A stretch of DNA of 64,000 nt from Megaustenia siamemsis (GCA_032433765.1 JAVIAB010000092.1:102202064-102266063); one strand, 5' to 3'; numbered from the stretch's first letter, positions 1 through 12,180 are shown. Made by a program: numbers and translations. The notes: generated by a model not told the origin, from the sequence alone.

Positions 1-131
1 AGCAGCACGAGCGTAATACCGACCACATTACCCCAAAAATCATGTGCTGAAGGTCTGTAAAATATAGGTCACTAACACCATATTTCCCTATACGCCATTT
101 GGCGTGACGGGGGTACTTTACTTTTTTTTTT
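1..131 (+). mobile_element. SINE 3' part (same family as 55149-55410)
   Basis: The sequence is the reverse complement of the body of the SINE at 55149-55410. It shares the segments around GCGTAATACCGACCACATTA and CCATATTTCCCTATACGCCA and ends in a T-run at 121-131. It lies in sense orientation on the plus strand and its tRNA head is cut off by the window edge. The terminal T-run resembles a pol III terminator, as also seen in the 55-kb copy. Confidence 0.8.
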
Positions 132-1099
132 ACATCAACCGTTATCACTGCAGCGACATCAACTATCCCTTACTTAATTAGTCTATTGTGACACACAATG
201 GTTCCATGATGTCCGCAGAAGAGATTATGTGAGATCCTGATAGGTTTTTTGTCATTAAAGAAACTGATCAATGAAAGTACATCAGCTGATGTAATCCTGC
301 CATCACAGTAGAAAAGTAATATCACATGACAGCCTTAATAATATCATCTCAATAGTGTAACGTTATCAAGACAAACACCACCATTACCATGCGACAGCCG
401 CATGAACGTTTAATAGCATCGCTATTTCTTCTTATTTTTACTGGCATTACATCTGACCTAGGTTATTATATCTTCTCATTACTTCCGTATCTTTACTGTT
501 AAAATCCTGTTTACTTCTTACTGAGTCATTCTCTTATGTTTTCTTGCACCTTTCAATTTCCCTTTATATTTTCTCTCGATATATTTCCCAACTCTCTTTT
601 TCTACTCACAAGATCAAAGAAGGATGATTGCCTCCTTTCGATGGTAGTAATAAACATGTTTATTAGCTTTGATGTCTTTTAGAACAAATCCATTACAATT
701 TCATCTCCTTTTACAAATTGCATTATTGACATTCTTTCTCAAAAATTTCCTCAAGCCAGATTTATTCTGGTTTGTTATGCTATTGTTTCGGATTTCCTTC
801 CGTATGCTATAAACTGCTCAAAGGACAAAAAATTACTTGCGTTACCAGATTGTTTATCATTTACACTGTAGATAACTTGATCATTTGCTCTTTTTAGAAA
901 TACAACTGACATTGACATATATTTAATTTCTGGAAATTTGAAAATATTTAGACGTTTATTGTATTCTTGTTATGGAATCAGTCTCATCTCAGTCGGGACA
1001 TCAACATGTCCGGTCCATCCTCCGTTTCAGCATTTCTTGATTTATATGCAGACTGGCTATTCCTGCAAGGTATTGATTGTAGATGCATCTGCTTAATTG
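132..1099. other. AT-rich stretch, no recognised gene
   Basis: No convincing reading frame or tandem structure was seen. The small open frame at 967-1230 runs antisense into the RT fossil that follows and is not credible as a gene. Confidence 0.4.
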
Positions 1100-1965
1100 A
1101 AATTCATCATCATTTTGGAGCATGTCCTTTGCATAACGTTGCATTCACCACAGCACGTCTGAAAGAATATCTGCCTCTAGCCAGATCTTCCACTTCTGTA
1201 GTCACGTTCAAGGTCTCCTTGGTGTCTTGAAACTACCTTCTTATTGGTCTGATCATGATGCGTCACTCAGGAATGATGCCTGTCATTATTGTTCCTTCTA
1301 GTTTATTTTGATGTAACTATTGTATTGTGATTTCCTCTATGCCAGTTCCCTTTAATGCTTAAATCTTTTAATATATCTTCATTGATCTTTTTAATTATCA
1401 AAGGTATCTTAAGAATTTTTCTGTAGCAGTTTTGTTTCGATATAATCTATTTTCTTTATTGCTGTTTGCGAGATTTTCCATGATTCGCAACCATATGTTG
1501 CTGTCGAGAAGATGCATGTCCTCGGTAATTTTAACTGTACTGCTTTCGTGTAGTGTACTACATGTTCATCACGGTGTTCAATTTTTATTTTGCTCTTGTT
1601 AATCTTCTTTTGATCTCTTTCTGGCAGTCTCCATTGTTAGTCACTACAGATTCCAGATATCCATAGTTTGTTACAATCAATTTCAAGTTCTTCACTGTTG
1701 ATGATTTTGGGTTGGCTTTTCATTGTCAATGGACATTATCATAGTTTTATGTATGTTAGATTGAGGTTTGCTCTTCACTGGTCAATTGTCTCTTTTAATC
1801 TTTTTATGTTTGAGAGGATGACTGTGTCATCAGCGTACCTGAGGTTCTGGGATTATGTTGCCTGTTATCGTGAAAGGGTCGAACTTCACAAATCTGTCAC
1901 AGTTTCTGACAACTCATATGATGTTATCAGCATAGATGCTGACCAGGTATGGTGAGAGGATGCAT
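1100..1965 (-). pseudogene. Non-LTR retrotransposon RT relic, family K (YADD present)
   Basis: Read on the minus strand, about 1785-1860 translates to NLRYADDTVILSNIK, the RT palm motif C (two catalytic aspartates) with its usual upstream NLR. Downstream the frame breaks repeatedly, but thumb-like segments continue to about 1180. The copy then ends near 1100 in a short ATGATGATGA tail, a microsatellite 3' end like that of RTE-type LINEs. The stretch 1175-1640 is clearly homologous to minus-strand 41510-41970. The copy is 5' truncated and riddled with stops and frameshifts. Clade assignment is uncertain; RT identity rests on motif C and the paralogue. Confidence 0.7.
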
Positions 1966-2600
1966 CCCTCTCTTCGCTAATTGAAATTAGTTAAAAGAAA
2001 CGATATCTAAATTGTTTTTAAAATATATTAAATAGACCACGTATGAATGAGTCACAGTTGGCAACGAAACGTTAGACTTCCGATTTCAAGATGGCGCGGT
2101 CACGTTTGCGTCAACGTTCAGTGTTATGTGTTTTTTTGTTTTTTTTTTGGCGAACAAGATTATTAATACCATCTTTCCAGTGTCGATAATTGTTTAGATC
2201 GGAAGTTCCACTGTTGTGATCTTCGTCGGTGCAACGGAGTTCTTGCATCTGAGCTGAAATCCTCTACACTGTGCGCTATAGTGTGTTCTATGATGATTTT
2301 GATATAGGTCATCATGGCATACCAGCTTGACATTCTTCTTGATACCGCCGACATGGTTTTCATTACTGTAGCCACGTCACTATAACTACGAGTCGACCAA
2401 ATGACGAGGGATGTGCTATCGATCTGGCACCTGTATCTCCCTCACCTTTTACAGTTTTCAGCTGGAGTATCCTTTGACATCACGACAGCGACCACCGCCC
2501 TCGCTGTTTACTGGTACAAAAGGTCAGAACAAGGTTACTTAGGCCAAAGTAAATACCTTCGTTTATGACAGAATAGATTAGGATGTAGAGAGCAAGATCA
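1966..2600. other. Unassigned spacer
   Basis: The minus-strand open frame at 2163-2375 (70 codons) and its plus-strand shadow have no recognised domain. No tandem repeat was seen. Confidence 0.3.
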
Positions 2601-5600
2601 GGTGTGTCCAACAGTATTAGTACATTTTATGCCAATAAACATTGGGAACAGCCTCTATGGTGGAATAATAAGGTGGAAAAGTTTTGGGTGGACAAGGGAA
2701 GAGCAATCAGGCGTGGCAAAGTCAAACAAGAATGACACCTCCCCGCTTGTGCAAACCCTGCTACTCAAAACAGAGACGGGCTTTCTCGTCCATCCATGAA
2801 ATATTTCGTTGTTTATTTTAAAACTCTGATCAAAACAGTTAAAAGTCAGAAGTTGACAGAGTTTTATGAGAGGGTCCGAAACGACAAATCTTTTCTTGAA
2901 ATTATACAGAAGTGTTAGCGGTGTTGTTAAAAACAAGAGTATTTATGACAGGTCTTATCTGGCAGAAGACATTAAAATAATGGGAGGGCTCTTTTCGAAC
3001 ACTATCTGGCTCAGAGTGATCAGAAGATTGGTGGTGTCATGGTTAAAACAACTGCTTCCAAACTGTGTTGGGATCGTGACCTGGATGACGAACTGCGTGT
3101 GAAGGTGAACAATTAGGGCAGTTTTAAAGTGGCGTTAAAACAGTACACCAGGTCAAGATGCTGTGCGATACAACGATATCAAAAAGGTTTGTCTAATAAG
3201 AAGCTGGAGGAACTTGCAGACATCTACAATAGCAGCATGGAGAATTCAACGATTATGGAAGATTGGCTTCACAGCTATTTAAATATCCTTACTCGAGAAC
3301 ATTAACCTTTTCCCAACGAAAGATCGTTTTCAAGTACGGTGCGTGGACGCCAAACATACAACCATACATCCCTGCTACCATAGGGCTCACCTGTCTCAGT
3401 GTTTTTCAACGTCTACACTGTCAGAATAACAGGTGAGCTGACTGCGGGTCTAAGTAGGTAACTTAGTAGGTCTTATTCTGATGACGTTTTGGTGTACCGC
3501 GAAGGTAGGGATAGGGAGCAGGTTGCTGGAGAACTCCAGACTCAACTTACCCGTTGGAGCAGATGGTGCTGTGAGACAGATGGTGCTGTGAGGCAGATGG
3601 TGCTGTGAGGCAGATGGTGCTGTGAGACAGATGGTGCTGTGAGGCAGATGGTGCTGTGAGGCAGATGGTGCTGTGAGGCAGATGGTGCTGTGAGGCAGAT
3701 GGTGCTGTGAGACAGATGGTGCTGTGAGGCAGATGGTGCTGTGAGACAGATGGTGCTGTGAGGCAGATGGTGCTGTGAGGCAGATGGTGCTGTGAGACAG
3801 ATGGTGCTGTGAGGCAGATGGTGCTGTGAGGCAGATGGTGCTGTGAGACAGATGGTGCTGTGAGACAGATGGTGCTGTGAGGCAGATGGTGCTGTGAGGC
3901 AGATGGTGCTGTGAGGCAGATGGTGCTGTGAGGCAGATGGTGCTGTGAGACAGATGGTGCTGTGAGGCAGATGGTGCTGTGAGACAGATGGTGCTGTGAG
4001 GCAGTTGGTGCTGTGAGGCAGATGGTGCTGTGAGACAGATGGTGCTGTGAGGCAGATGGTGCTGTGAGGCAGATGGTGCTGTGAGACAGATGGTGCTGTG
4101 AGGCAGATGGTGCTTTGAGACAGATGGTGCTGTGAGTCAGATGGTGCTGTGAGGCAGATGGTGCTGTGAGACAGGTGGTGCTGTGAGACAGATGGTTCTG
4201 TGAGACAGATGGTGCTGTGAGGCAGATGGTGCTGTGAGACAGATGGTACTGTGAGGCAGATGGTGCTGTGAGGCAGATGGTGCTGTGAGACAGATGGTGC
4301 TGTGAGGCAGATGGTGCTGTGAGACAGATGGTGCTGTGAGGCAGATGGTGCTGTGAGACAGATGGTGCTGTGAGACAGATGGTGCTGTGAGGCAGATGGT
4401 GCTGTGAGACAGATGGTGCTGTGAGGCAGATGGTGCTGTGAGACAGATGGTGCTGTGAGGCAGATGGTGCTGTGAGACAGATGGTGCTGTGAGACAGATG
4501 GTGCTGTGAGGCAGATGGTGCTGTGAGGCAGATGGTGCTGTGAGACAGATGGTGCTGTGAGGCAGATGGTGCTGTGAGGCAGATGGTGCTGTGAGACAGA
4601 TGGTGCTGTGAAGCAGATGGTGCTGTGAGGCAGATGGTGCTGTGAGACAGATGGTTCTGTGAGACAGATGGTGCTGTGAGGCAGATGGTGCTGTGAGACA
4701 GATGGTGCTGTGAGGCAGATGGTTCTGTGAGGCAGATGGTGCTGTGAGGCAGATGGTGCTGTCAGGCAGATGCACTGGTAGATCCGGAGAAGGCAGTTGT
4801 GACATAGTTTACAAAAAACGTATTGTTAATGCATCGACATCAATAGTGAGCATGTATTCAGCAGGCTGTTGTGAAGATCCACACTTCGAGACGAGAAACT
4901 CACTTCGTCTTGTTTTAATCCAGCAGATGGATCAAGTATTAATGAAGGCTGGGAATGGGCCTGTCAGCAATGAGGATAATGACGGCAGCAGACTGTGAAC
5001 AGCATCTTCTTGTCCTCTTTTACCAATAATTGGTGGTTTCGGTTATTCAGTTGCATTGGCTATTCTAACCCTCAGCCACACGCAGATTCAAAGTCTAGAA
5101 CTAATACAAAATGGAGTCGTAAGCATCATGCTTGGATGCCGGAAGCCACACCTTGCAAGGCGATGTGATATCTCCTTGATTTTCCCAACATCGCAGCAAA
5201 ATAAATATGCCCGAACACGTGCTGACCTCCGAGACAGTGCTGATGTACAATATCCTTTGCATAGTGAGATTGGCAGGAGACGGGGTTTTAGGCTAAAAAA
5301 AATATAGATCATTGATGGCGCGTTGTGAAGACATTGTTCAACAGATTTGTCCAATTAGGAACGTTGATAATAGAGGAAGAGTGGATACGGCTGTAGCGCT
5401 CAGCGACCTCGTCGGTTTGATTCACTTTGATCAGAGAATACAGACAAGAAAACACAGTAGCCGTGGAGACACAGGCCTTGATCGATGAAAATTCACCTGA
5501 GGATGAGGCAGTCATTTACACTGATGGATCCGTTGTTCCACTCAGTCGGAGCTCATGGACTTTCACGGTCCAAGACAGATAATGAACAGTAAAGAAGGAA

Positions 5601-6052
5601 AGCGGTACCTTTTTGGTAACTACCAATAGTTACTACCAATGAGATCATTACAGTAACTAAAGCAATAGCCTGGCTAGGAAAAAAAAAGTATTTTACTGAA
5701 GTCTGTTTTCTGAGTGATTCGATGAGTATGCTCAGGAAAATAGAAGGAGGATGGCAACGAGGTAGTGGTTGGTGTCGCTAAAAAACTCAGGTCTGATTGG
5801 AATCTGTTTCATCTTTGTTCATAGACACTATTGTGTGGAAGGAAACGAACGAGCTAACAGCCTGGCTGGAACATCGGCCGTGTATGGCGGGTGTGCAATG
5901 AACCAGGCTGACATTCTGGATGCACTCAGGCAACAAAGAACAGAAGTCATCATTCTCCACACACTGAGAAACATGCTTGGGAAGAGATCTGAGGACTTAT
6001 GGTCATGTCTGTTGTGCAATGAGGATGTTCCATCGACTAAACTAAATTAAAC
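2600..6052 (+). pseudogene. Jockey-like LINE ORF2 relic (RT, RNase H, C-terminal Cys motif) split by a minisatellite
   Basis: Conceptual translation, joined across many stops and frameshifts, shows the order of a Jockey-type polyprotein. About 2850-3110 is the pre-RT linker. About 3130-3300 is early RT (VALKQYT..., LEELADIYNSSMENSTIMEDW, a hallmark of this clade). About 3395-3560 covers palm motifs B and C; motif C is degraded to YSDDVLVY, but both aspartates remain. A 17-bp tandem array then occupies 3560-4772. RT resumes directly after it at 4773 (LVDPEKAVV, then FTKNVLLMHRHQ), and the thumb follows at 5050-5130 (LTLSHTQIQSLELIQNGVVS). RNase H covers about 5510-6000, with FTLMDPL-type motif 1, LSDSMSMLRK, and EGNERANSLA (canonical GNERAD lost its D). 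The tail RSEDLWSCLLCNED matches the other two copies. The 3' end is rich in CTAAA-type repeats. The element is not functional. Confidence 0.82.
3560..4772. repeat. 17-bp minisatellite, about 71 copies
   Basis: Units read CAGATGGTGCTGTGAGG or CAGATGGTGCTGTGAGA, with rare variants such as TTCTG, TACTG and AAGC. The first unit grows out of the Jockey RT codons for R-W-S-R-W-C at 3550-3575, and coding sequence resumes immediately after the last unit. The 222-codon minus-strand frame (SASQHHLPHSTICLTAP repeats) exists only because no unit contains a minus-strand stop; it is not a gene. Confidence 0.95.
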
Positions 6053-6082
6053 TAACCTAAAACACATTAATTATTCTACTGG

Positions 6083-6289
6083 AAAATATGTTTTGTGCCG
6101 TATCACAGACTCGTACTACTTTCATAACGTATAAGCTATAAGAGTGAGTGGAATATGTGTTGTGTCATGTCACAGACTCGTGCTACTTTCATAATGTATA
6201 AGCTATAAGAGTGAGTGGAATATGTGTTGTGCCTTGTCACAGACTCGTACTACCTTCATAACGTATAAACTGTAAGAATGAGTGGAATA
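6083..6289. repeat. 67-bp tandem repeat, 3 copies
   Basis: Three consecutive copies, each containing CACAGACTCG and ending GTGAGTG (third copy ATGAGTG). They follow directly on the 3' end of the Jockey-like relic, so they may be its 3' UTR or a duplicated flank. Confidence 0.85.
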
Positions 6290-6404
6290 TATTATGAGTC
6301 TTGGCACCACGACCCTATAACTGCTGCAACATTGTGACAGGATCATAAATAAAATACCACTTTCAATATAAAACAGCATCAACTGTGCTTAGCAAAGCTT
6401 AGGA

Positions 6405-6490
6405 GCCTCGGTGAAGCAGCGATAGTGAGCTGGTCTGTGAGGACATAAGGTCGGGTTCGACTCAGACCGACGACCTCTAGGTTCGCGCAG
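6405..6490 (+). mobile_element. Degenerate tRNA-derived SINE head
   Basis: The stretch holds GCAGCGATAGTGAGCTGG, then GGGTTCGACTC at about 6453, a good pol III B box. The A-box region looks shortened compared with the 55-kb head. A region rich in ATATTTTAATAAATTT follows. No TSD was identified. It could be a decayed tRNA pseudogene rather than a SINE. Confidence 0.45.
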
Positions 6491-6619
6491 CCTCAAATTG
6501 GTAGCAACAATTTTTGTGATTATATTTTAATAAATTTGGCGATGGGCCAAAAAGCATGGGCATTAACAACGTATTCATTCTACACCACACTCGAGGTGTG
6601 ACGACATCTTACTATTCTT

Positions 6620-6900
6620 CTTCTTCTTGACATGACCCTTTGTGTCTTTAAGCCTCCACTGACAGACTTCGTCTTCATTCTCCATTTCTCTCTGTCTTCA
6701 GTCATTCTTGGGGACTGCAAAGTTGAGGCGTGTTCATTCTTTAATGTTATGTTCTCATCTCTTTCTCGACCAAATATCCTATCTCACTCCTTTTAAAGTT
6801 CCTCGCTGAATGCCCTTTGCTACGACAACCGATATGCCTGGCCGAGCTATTTCCTTTTGTGTTTCTTCACAATGATTAAAAGATTAACATGTACTCTGAT
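6620..6900 (-). pseudogene. LINE 3' end relic, E-like
   Basis: On the minus strand the translation holds HNIKE-THLNFAVPKN, the pattern of the C-terminal NIKEWTGL segment seen in E-type LINEs, followed by DEVCQWRLKDTKGHV. The 3' end is a GAA-rich tail (TTCTTCTTCTT on the plus strand at 6625). Stops interrupt it. Assignment rests on a short motif and is tentative. Confidence 0.4.
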
Positions 6901-6959
6901 TGCTTGTTGTATCCTTTTGTGATTTTTGTTCATTTGAGATACGATCTAAGTATGAGACG

Positions 6960-8640
6960 GTTAAAACCTTACCGTAACATTTAAACTCTATAGGCTATAT
7001 TTTATTCTGTAGCTCTGCTGTAAGAGCCAATGTTTTGCAAGGGTAAAGAAACAATTACTATAACAAGGGCGCGCGCCACTATTCCTATTAACAGAGATGA
7101 TTACATACAATTTTGTTTCTTTAAAGCTGCATTTGGATGACCCTGATGGAGGAGTTTTCCGTGGAACAACCATTATGTAGTTGTTAGCAGGTTGGACAGT
7201 TTACGGATTCTTTGAAGTAATAAAGAAGCTACGAAGATGGTTTCCCATGTCTTCAGTATAGCATTATTATTACACTATAGATACGTCATAATGTAGAAGT
7301 AATGCCAATCAGGTGATTAAAGTATTATCGCATGAAAAAATCATTGTCGTTTTATAGAAATAATATCCACGTGATAAAAGCAGTGTCACACGAAAATAAA
7401 AAAAAAAACACTATGAAAGATATGGGGATCATCACTTGAGTAACAGCAGCAGCGCATAACAAAAGCATTATTTTGATATTGGAAATATTATCACTCATAT
7501 ATATCAAATATTATCACGAAACAATACAATATCAAATATTATCACGAAAGACCCATGGTTGCAAATAAAACATATTGTATATATGATTTTCTGTTGTGAA
7601 CAGCATGGTTCTCTCGGAGAGGTATAATGTCAGTATTGAAGCGGTAGAGAATCGAAGAAATTTTAGAGAAGAGATTTGAAATCATAAATTTTATATCGGT
7701 TTCTGCAATCTATACCACGTAAACAAGAACATGTTAAAACGTGTATAATTGTAGAGATCCATACGAGAATATAATGTAAATAATTACCTCTCGTGAATTA
7801 CTTGTTTCTTCTCTTAATATTGGAGGAGATACAAATGCCACAGACAAAGCAAATATAACAAATAATAGAAATCATAAAGCAGGCATGAGCATATGATGTG
7901 AGATTGTGTTGATAGATAGAAAGTGAGCAAAAAATTAAATATTCCTTCTAATAAAAATGTGTTGTCGATAGCTACATGTACATTATCAGCAAAGGACAAT
8001 AGAAAGAGCATCAGTATTGAGAATATATGTCTCAAAATGTAAACAAAAAAATGGTCCCAATTGTGACAGAAAGAGACTCCAAATGTGATGATAGAAGAAG
8101 GACAGGGAAAGGTTTAGCACAGATTCTGAGTTACATCGGTAAACAACACAAGTACAGGCATTACATAATCCATCTCAAGTAAGATTAAGCACCGGAGCTC
8201 AGAAATCTGAACATTTCTGGGAACATTGTTCTTTTGATTCAGAGAAGATGATCGTAACTCAAAGCTGTAAAGAGACATTGCTTGTGGTCGATTATCACTG
8301 TCTTCAAATTGACAAGTCAGACGGATTAATTGTCTCTTCGTGTCTTCCGATTGTCAACGCTTACATTGTTGATATTACAATCTTCATTAATTACATTGAC
8401 GCTCCCTCGAACAGATTTCAATATCATGACTACATCCAACAGTTTATGTAAACACATACAATGACATGCGCGTATACGTGAACATTTTATTATTTTACTA
8501 AAATTCGCTACATCAGAGAAAAGCCTCGTCTGTTTAGTTATGTCCCCTCTTGTAAGTTAAAACATGCTGAGAAAGAGGAGAGATTTAATCAAAATAGAAA
8601 TCTGCTAATTGCTTGACACATAGTTAATTGTAAAAGGACA
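6960..8640. other. AT-rich stretch, no recognised gene
   Basis: The short open frames (6988-7173, 7814-8035, 8248-8451) show no known domain. A segment at about 8180-8220 faintly resembles the Jockey tail motif KSEHF, too weak to call. Confidence 0.4.
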
Positions 8641-8659
8641 CAGGACTTCGACAACCCGG

Positions 8660-8880
8660 AGTCCACGTCACTCCTTCGGATGAAAGAGATGAGAGTTAAG
8701 ATGGGTACAGCCAGAAATGAGAAACCTAGTGGGCGTGTAAGAAGACTAATCAACCAACATAGAACTGGAGTCGTTAGTCGCTGGACACTGCGAGAATTGC
8801 TGAGGAGGGGATCTGAGCACCTATGGACATGTTCGGAGTGCGATGATAATGACCCGCTAATAACTCAATAACTCAATAGT
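8660..8880 (+). pseudogene. Jockey-like LINE, C-terminal fragment
   Basis: The frame from about 8650 to 8871 reads MRVKMGTARNEKPSGR, INQHRTGVVSRWTL and RRGSEHLWTCSECDDNDP. It aligns along its length with the tail of the copy ending at 40151 (RLGTAKSEHFSGR, NQLRTGTISRHTL, RKSEHLWVCPLCKEDD). The W-C-x2-C tail motif is kept. A CTCAATA-type repeat tail follows at 8865-8885. It is a 5'-truncated copy with only the post-RNase H region. Confidence 0.75.
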
Positions 8881-8885
8881 TAATT

Positions 8886-9395
8886 GTAAGCTCTTTGTAA
8901 TATACCAAATTTATCTGTAAGTGTTACTATTATTTTTTGATGTTGTATTTAACTGTTATTTTTACTTGTAAGATTCTATTTATCGATAGCCGCGTTAAAC
9001 ATTTAACATATATGGTTATATGCTTCTGACAATTAAACAGAACAGCTGTTTCATGTATGCATCCTATTTTTGTTATATATCTTTGTTCACGATTGTGTCT
9101 CTTCCTATTACTTTCTTTACTCGTTAAACTGTTGTTATAAATAGTCACGAGATTTTTTTATTAAAAACGATTGCATTTCTTAGATAGGATATAATAGCTA
9201 GAAATTCATAGAAAATAAATGACATTTAGTAAAACTAAAAGTAGTCAATGGACACAAGTTCTATGTAAATGAAAGAGAGGCAATTGATTGCTCAAATGTA
9301 GAAAATGGTGTCCGGATATGCTAGTTATTTTAAAACACGCTTAAATCACAACTGCAATGTATTTGAGTGGATTTGTTATATCAGATGAACCTTAA
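8886..9395. other. AT-rich spacer
   Basis: Nothing recognised; the minus-strand frame at 8930-9148 (72 codons) has no known domain. Confidence 0.4.
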
Positions 9396-9399
9396 ATCA

Positions 9400-9780
9400 A
9401 GATGCAAGAAAATCCTGAAACAAACTAAAAAAACAGAATGGAGAGAGATATGGAAAATATGAGCCAGATGGCGACAGCTTAAACATGCTCAGCAGATATG
9501 AGCAGACCAAGATGTACAGACTCCAAACAGGTCGTTGTAGCCTCAGAGCACATACACACAAGATATGGCTGGGTGCCTTTGAAATGTGTGAGCTCTGAGT
9601 ACCCAGACAAACTCCAGAGCATATTCTATAAGACTACAGCACTATCAACACTCTAATAACACAAATATGGCCCACAGAAACAACCCAGCACGACAAGGTA
9701 TGGGGAATCAATAAAGGCAAAAACGCATCGTCTTGTTCATGGACACATGCTGGTCTAAATGTCTACATGCATGGCAATAG
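9400..9780 (+). pseudogene. LINE RNase H C-terminal relic, family I
   Basis: The translation around 9490-9680 reads SRYEQTKMYRLQTGRCSLRAH, then RQTPEHIL and NTLITQIWPTET. This follows the pattern after the RNase H domain of many animal LINEs (L-x-TGHC-x-L-x-AH ... TxEHxLxxCP). Frameshifts interrupt it. It differs from the Jockey-like family above and is a single copy here. Confidence 0.55.
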
Positions 9781-10014
9781 CTGATCGCAGCAGAAGAGGA
9801 ATCAAGATCGTCTTTGTCTAAATAAGCAACCACCCTTCAGATTTTCAACAGAATTGTAAGCTCTCCTTTTATTCAGTTCTACTTCTCTAAACAAAAACAT
9901 AATGAATTCGTTATTCTGTAGTTTATTTCTTAAAGTAAATAAGCAGGAAGCGAATCTGAGCACTAATGACAATTTAGTCTGAATACGTAAATGAAGTATC
10001 ATTAAAAATACTGA

Positions 10015-10200
10015 AGAATATGAAAAAGAACCCCTGCACGCTCCATGGCGTATTGGGAATGTGGCATAAGTGCCATTTTTTAACTGTTGACATATTTTTT
10101 TTTCCATTCCATAATGCTGACAGCATTACGCCAGCGCCGTTTCCTTTTGCAGAAAGAGTGTTTGCCTTTGCAAGGCTTGGTGAACATCAAAACCGTCGGT
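10015..10200 (-). mobile_element. Old, diverged SINE copy
   Basis: Despite heavy divergence it keeps the order of SINE-body landmarks seen at 27.4 and 55.2 kb: a GGCGTATTGGGAAT segment, then CATTACGCCAGCGCCGT, CTTGGTGAAC and AACCGTCGGT. The tRNA head is not recognisable. No TSD was found. Confidence 0.55.
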
Positions 10201-10219
10201 AGAAATCAAATATGAAATC

Positions 10220-10740
10220 TTGTCTTCAGTTGTCCAGTTATGTTGTCTTCAGTTGTCCAATTAAGTTGTCTTCAGTTGTCCAGTTATGTTGTCTTCAGTT
10301 GTCCAATTAAGTTGTCTTCAGTTGTCCAGTTATGTTGTCTTCAGTTGTCCAGTTAAGTTGTCTTCAGTTGTCCAGTTATGTTGTCTTCAGTTGTCTAGTT
10401 AAGTTGTCTTCAGTTGTCCAGTTATGTTGTCTTCAGTTGTCCAGTTAAGTTGTCTTCAGTTGTCCAGTTATGTTGTCTTCAGTTGTCCAGTTAAGTTGTC
10501 TTCAGTTGTTCAGTTACGTTTTCTTCATTTGTCCAGTTAAGTTGTCTTCAGTTGTCCAGTTATGTTGTCTTCAGTTGTCCAGTTAAGTTGTCTTCAGTTG
10601 TCCAGTTAAGTTGTTTTCAGTTGTCCAGTTATGTTGTCTTCAGTTGTCCAGTTACGTTTTCTTCATTTGTCCAGTTAAGTTGTCTTCAGTTGTCCAGTTA
10701 TGTTGTCTTCAGTTGTCCAGTTAAGTTGTCTTCAGTTGGC
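10220..10740. repeat. 23-bp minisatellite, about 22 copies (46-bp dimer)
   Basis: The unit is TCTTCAGTTGTCCAGTTATG plus TTG. Copies mostly alternate between GTTATGTT and GTTAAGTT endings, giving a 46-bp dimer period. A variant pair with CAGTTACGTTTTCTTCATT occurs twice about 140 bp apart, so part of the array was duplicated as a block. Confidence 0.93.
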
Positions 10741-10984
10741 CAACTATTGATCTGCAACGGACGGTGGGAGATAGCTGCGAAAGATTAGAGGGGAAATATC
10801 TCTTTCTAATGACTGTTGCATGGGGATAACTACCATTAGAATTATACAGCACAGGACATGTCATTCACTGTGCATCGAGTCCCCACTACAGCAATCAGAA
10901 TTTGTCGTGTTTCGGGATGAAATTGAATTTTTTGACGAAAATGTCGGGCTAACGTTGCGAAATTCTTCCTCAGAGAAATCATAA

Positions 10985-11190
10985 AGGAATTCATAGTTCT
11001 CCACGACTGACGATTTGCTACTAATTCTTGGCTGCTTCTTAGTCCCATATTTAAGTCTTCCCTAGTAATTGTTCTGCGCAGAGATTCTCTTCTTGGTCTG
11101 CCTTGTTTTTTTCTTTTACCAGATGATTCCCATATGAATGCCTTTCGGGGAGGTTTTCATTAATTCTAACCGCATGACCGATGTATTTTA
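10985..11190 (-). pseudogene. LINE RT C-terminal relic, family G
   Basis: The minus strand translates to SPKAFIWESSGKRKKQGRPR, then RRTITREDLNMGL and ELVANRQSWRTM. This is the post-thumb pattern of many LINEs (GKRKRGRPR-x-TWRR ... A-x-DR-x-W). It is a short 5'-truncated fragment with a frameshift; the family is unassigned. Confidence 0.5.
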
Positions 11191-11427
11191 CAACGCCTTC
11201 TTCTTATAAAGCTTGACATTAATTCTTGTTTTGCTTCGTCTTTTTTCTGTTAATTTGAAATGTGTTGTTTCCAGCTTATGAGTTCATACAAAGACATTTA
11301 ACTTCGTCACACACAATCTTTATTTCAAAGAAGAGCTACCCGTTCCTGACCAGAACCCTGGACTAAAAAAGAACAATCAAGATAGAGACTTAAGAGAATT
11401 AAATATGTTAAATGTGCATGACAAGAA

Positions 11428-11756
11428 ACTATATAACACAACGAGACGTGAACTAACGTTATTAAAACACAAATAATTATATAACACAACGAGACGTGAA
11501 CTAACGTTATTAAAACACAAATAATTATATAACACAACGAGACGTGAACTAAAGTTATTAAAACACAAAAAATTATATAACACAACGAGACGTGAACTAA
11601 CGTTATTAAAACACAAATAATTATATAACACAACGAGACGTGAACTTACGGTATTAAAACACAAATATATTATATAACACAACGAGACGTGAACTAACGT
11701 TATTAAAACACACGAAATTATATATAACACAACGAGACGTGAACCAACGCTATAAA
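11428..11756. repeat. 48-bp minisatellite, about 7 copies
   Basis: Units contain ACACAACGAGACGTGAACTA and an AAACACAAATAATTATAT part. Because 48 is a multiple of 3, minus-strand frames stay open and give a 16-residue peptide repeat (VLITLVHVSLCYIII). These frames at 11325-11814 are not considered genes. Confidence 0.92.
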
Positions 11757-11809
11757 CAAAATAAACATGAATTGATCGAGAAAAATATGGATTGATAGAA
11801 TGTAAGAAA

Positions 11810-11915
11810 CACAAGGAAAGGTAACAACAGGATCTACCAAGAGAAGAGTAAAAAGACTAAAAAAATGAATATTTCCTCAACACTAAAAGGCAAGAAGAAG
11901 GAAAGAAGAATGCTT
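11810..11915 (+). mobile_element. LINE family D 3' end fragment
   Basis: The segment RRVKRLKK followed by a region similar to LYLPSTLKGR and a GAAGGAAAGAAGAA tail matches the 3' terminus of the copy ending at 24350. Only about 100 bp remain. Confidence 0.5.
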
Positions 11916-12180
11916 CGCCCTACAGTTTCTCTTCCAAGGTTACAAATGTGTACCTCATTTCTTCTCAAATCTGCATATTTGTTACGACTGTCTCCAGTTT
12001 CTTCTTTTCCTGAAATGTATGGTTTCTTCTCACAAAATTTAGCGATATTTATATGGTGATGTTTTCTTGAATTTCTTTCTTCTCTATTGTTGTTCTTTTC
12101 TGTGGAAACATTGCACCAGAAAGACAATTTGAGCCAGACCTGGAACAACAACCTAAGGGTGGTCACATACAAGAAAAATC

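Noticed and set aside
4137..4805. 222-codon minus-strand frame of repeated ASQHHLPHSTICLT
   Set aside because: It is the reverse of the 17-bp array and exists only because the units lack minus-strand stops.
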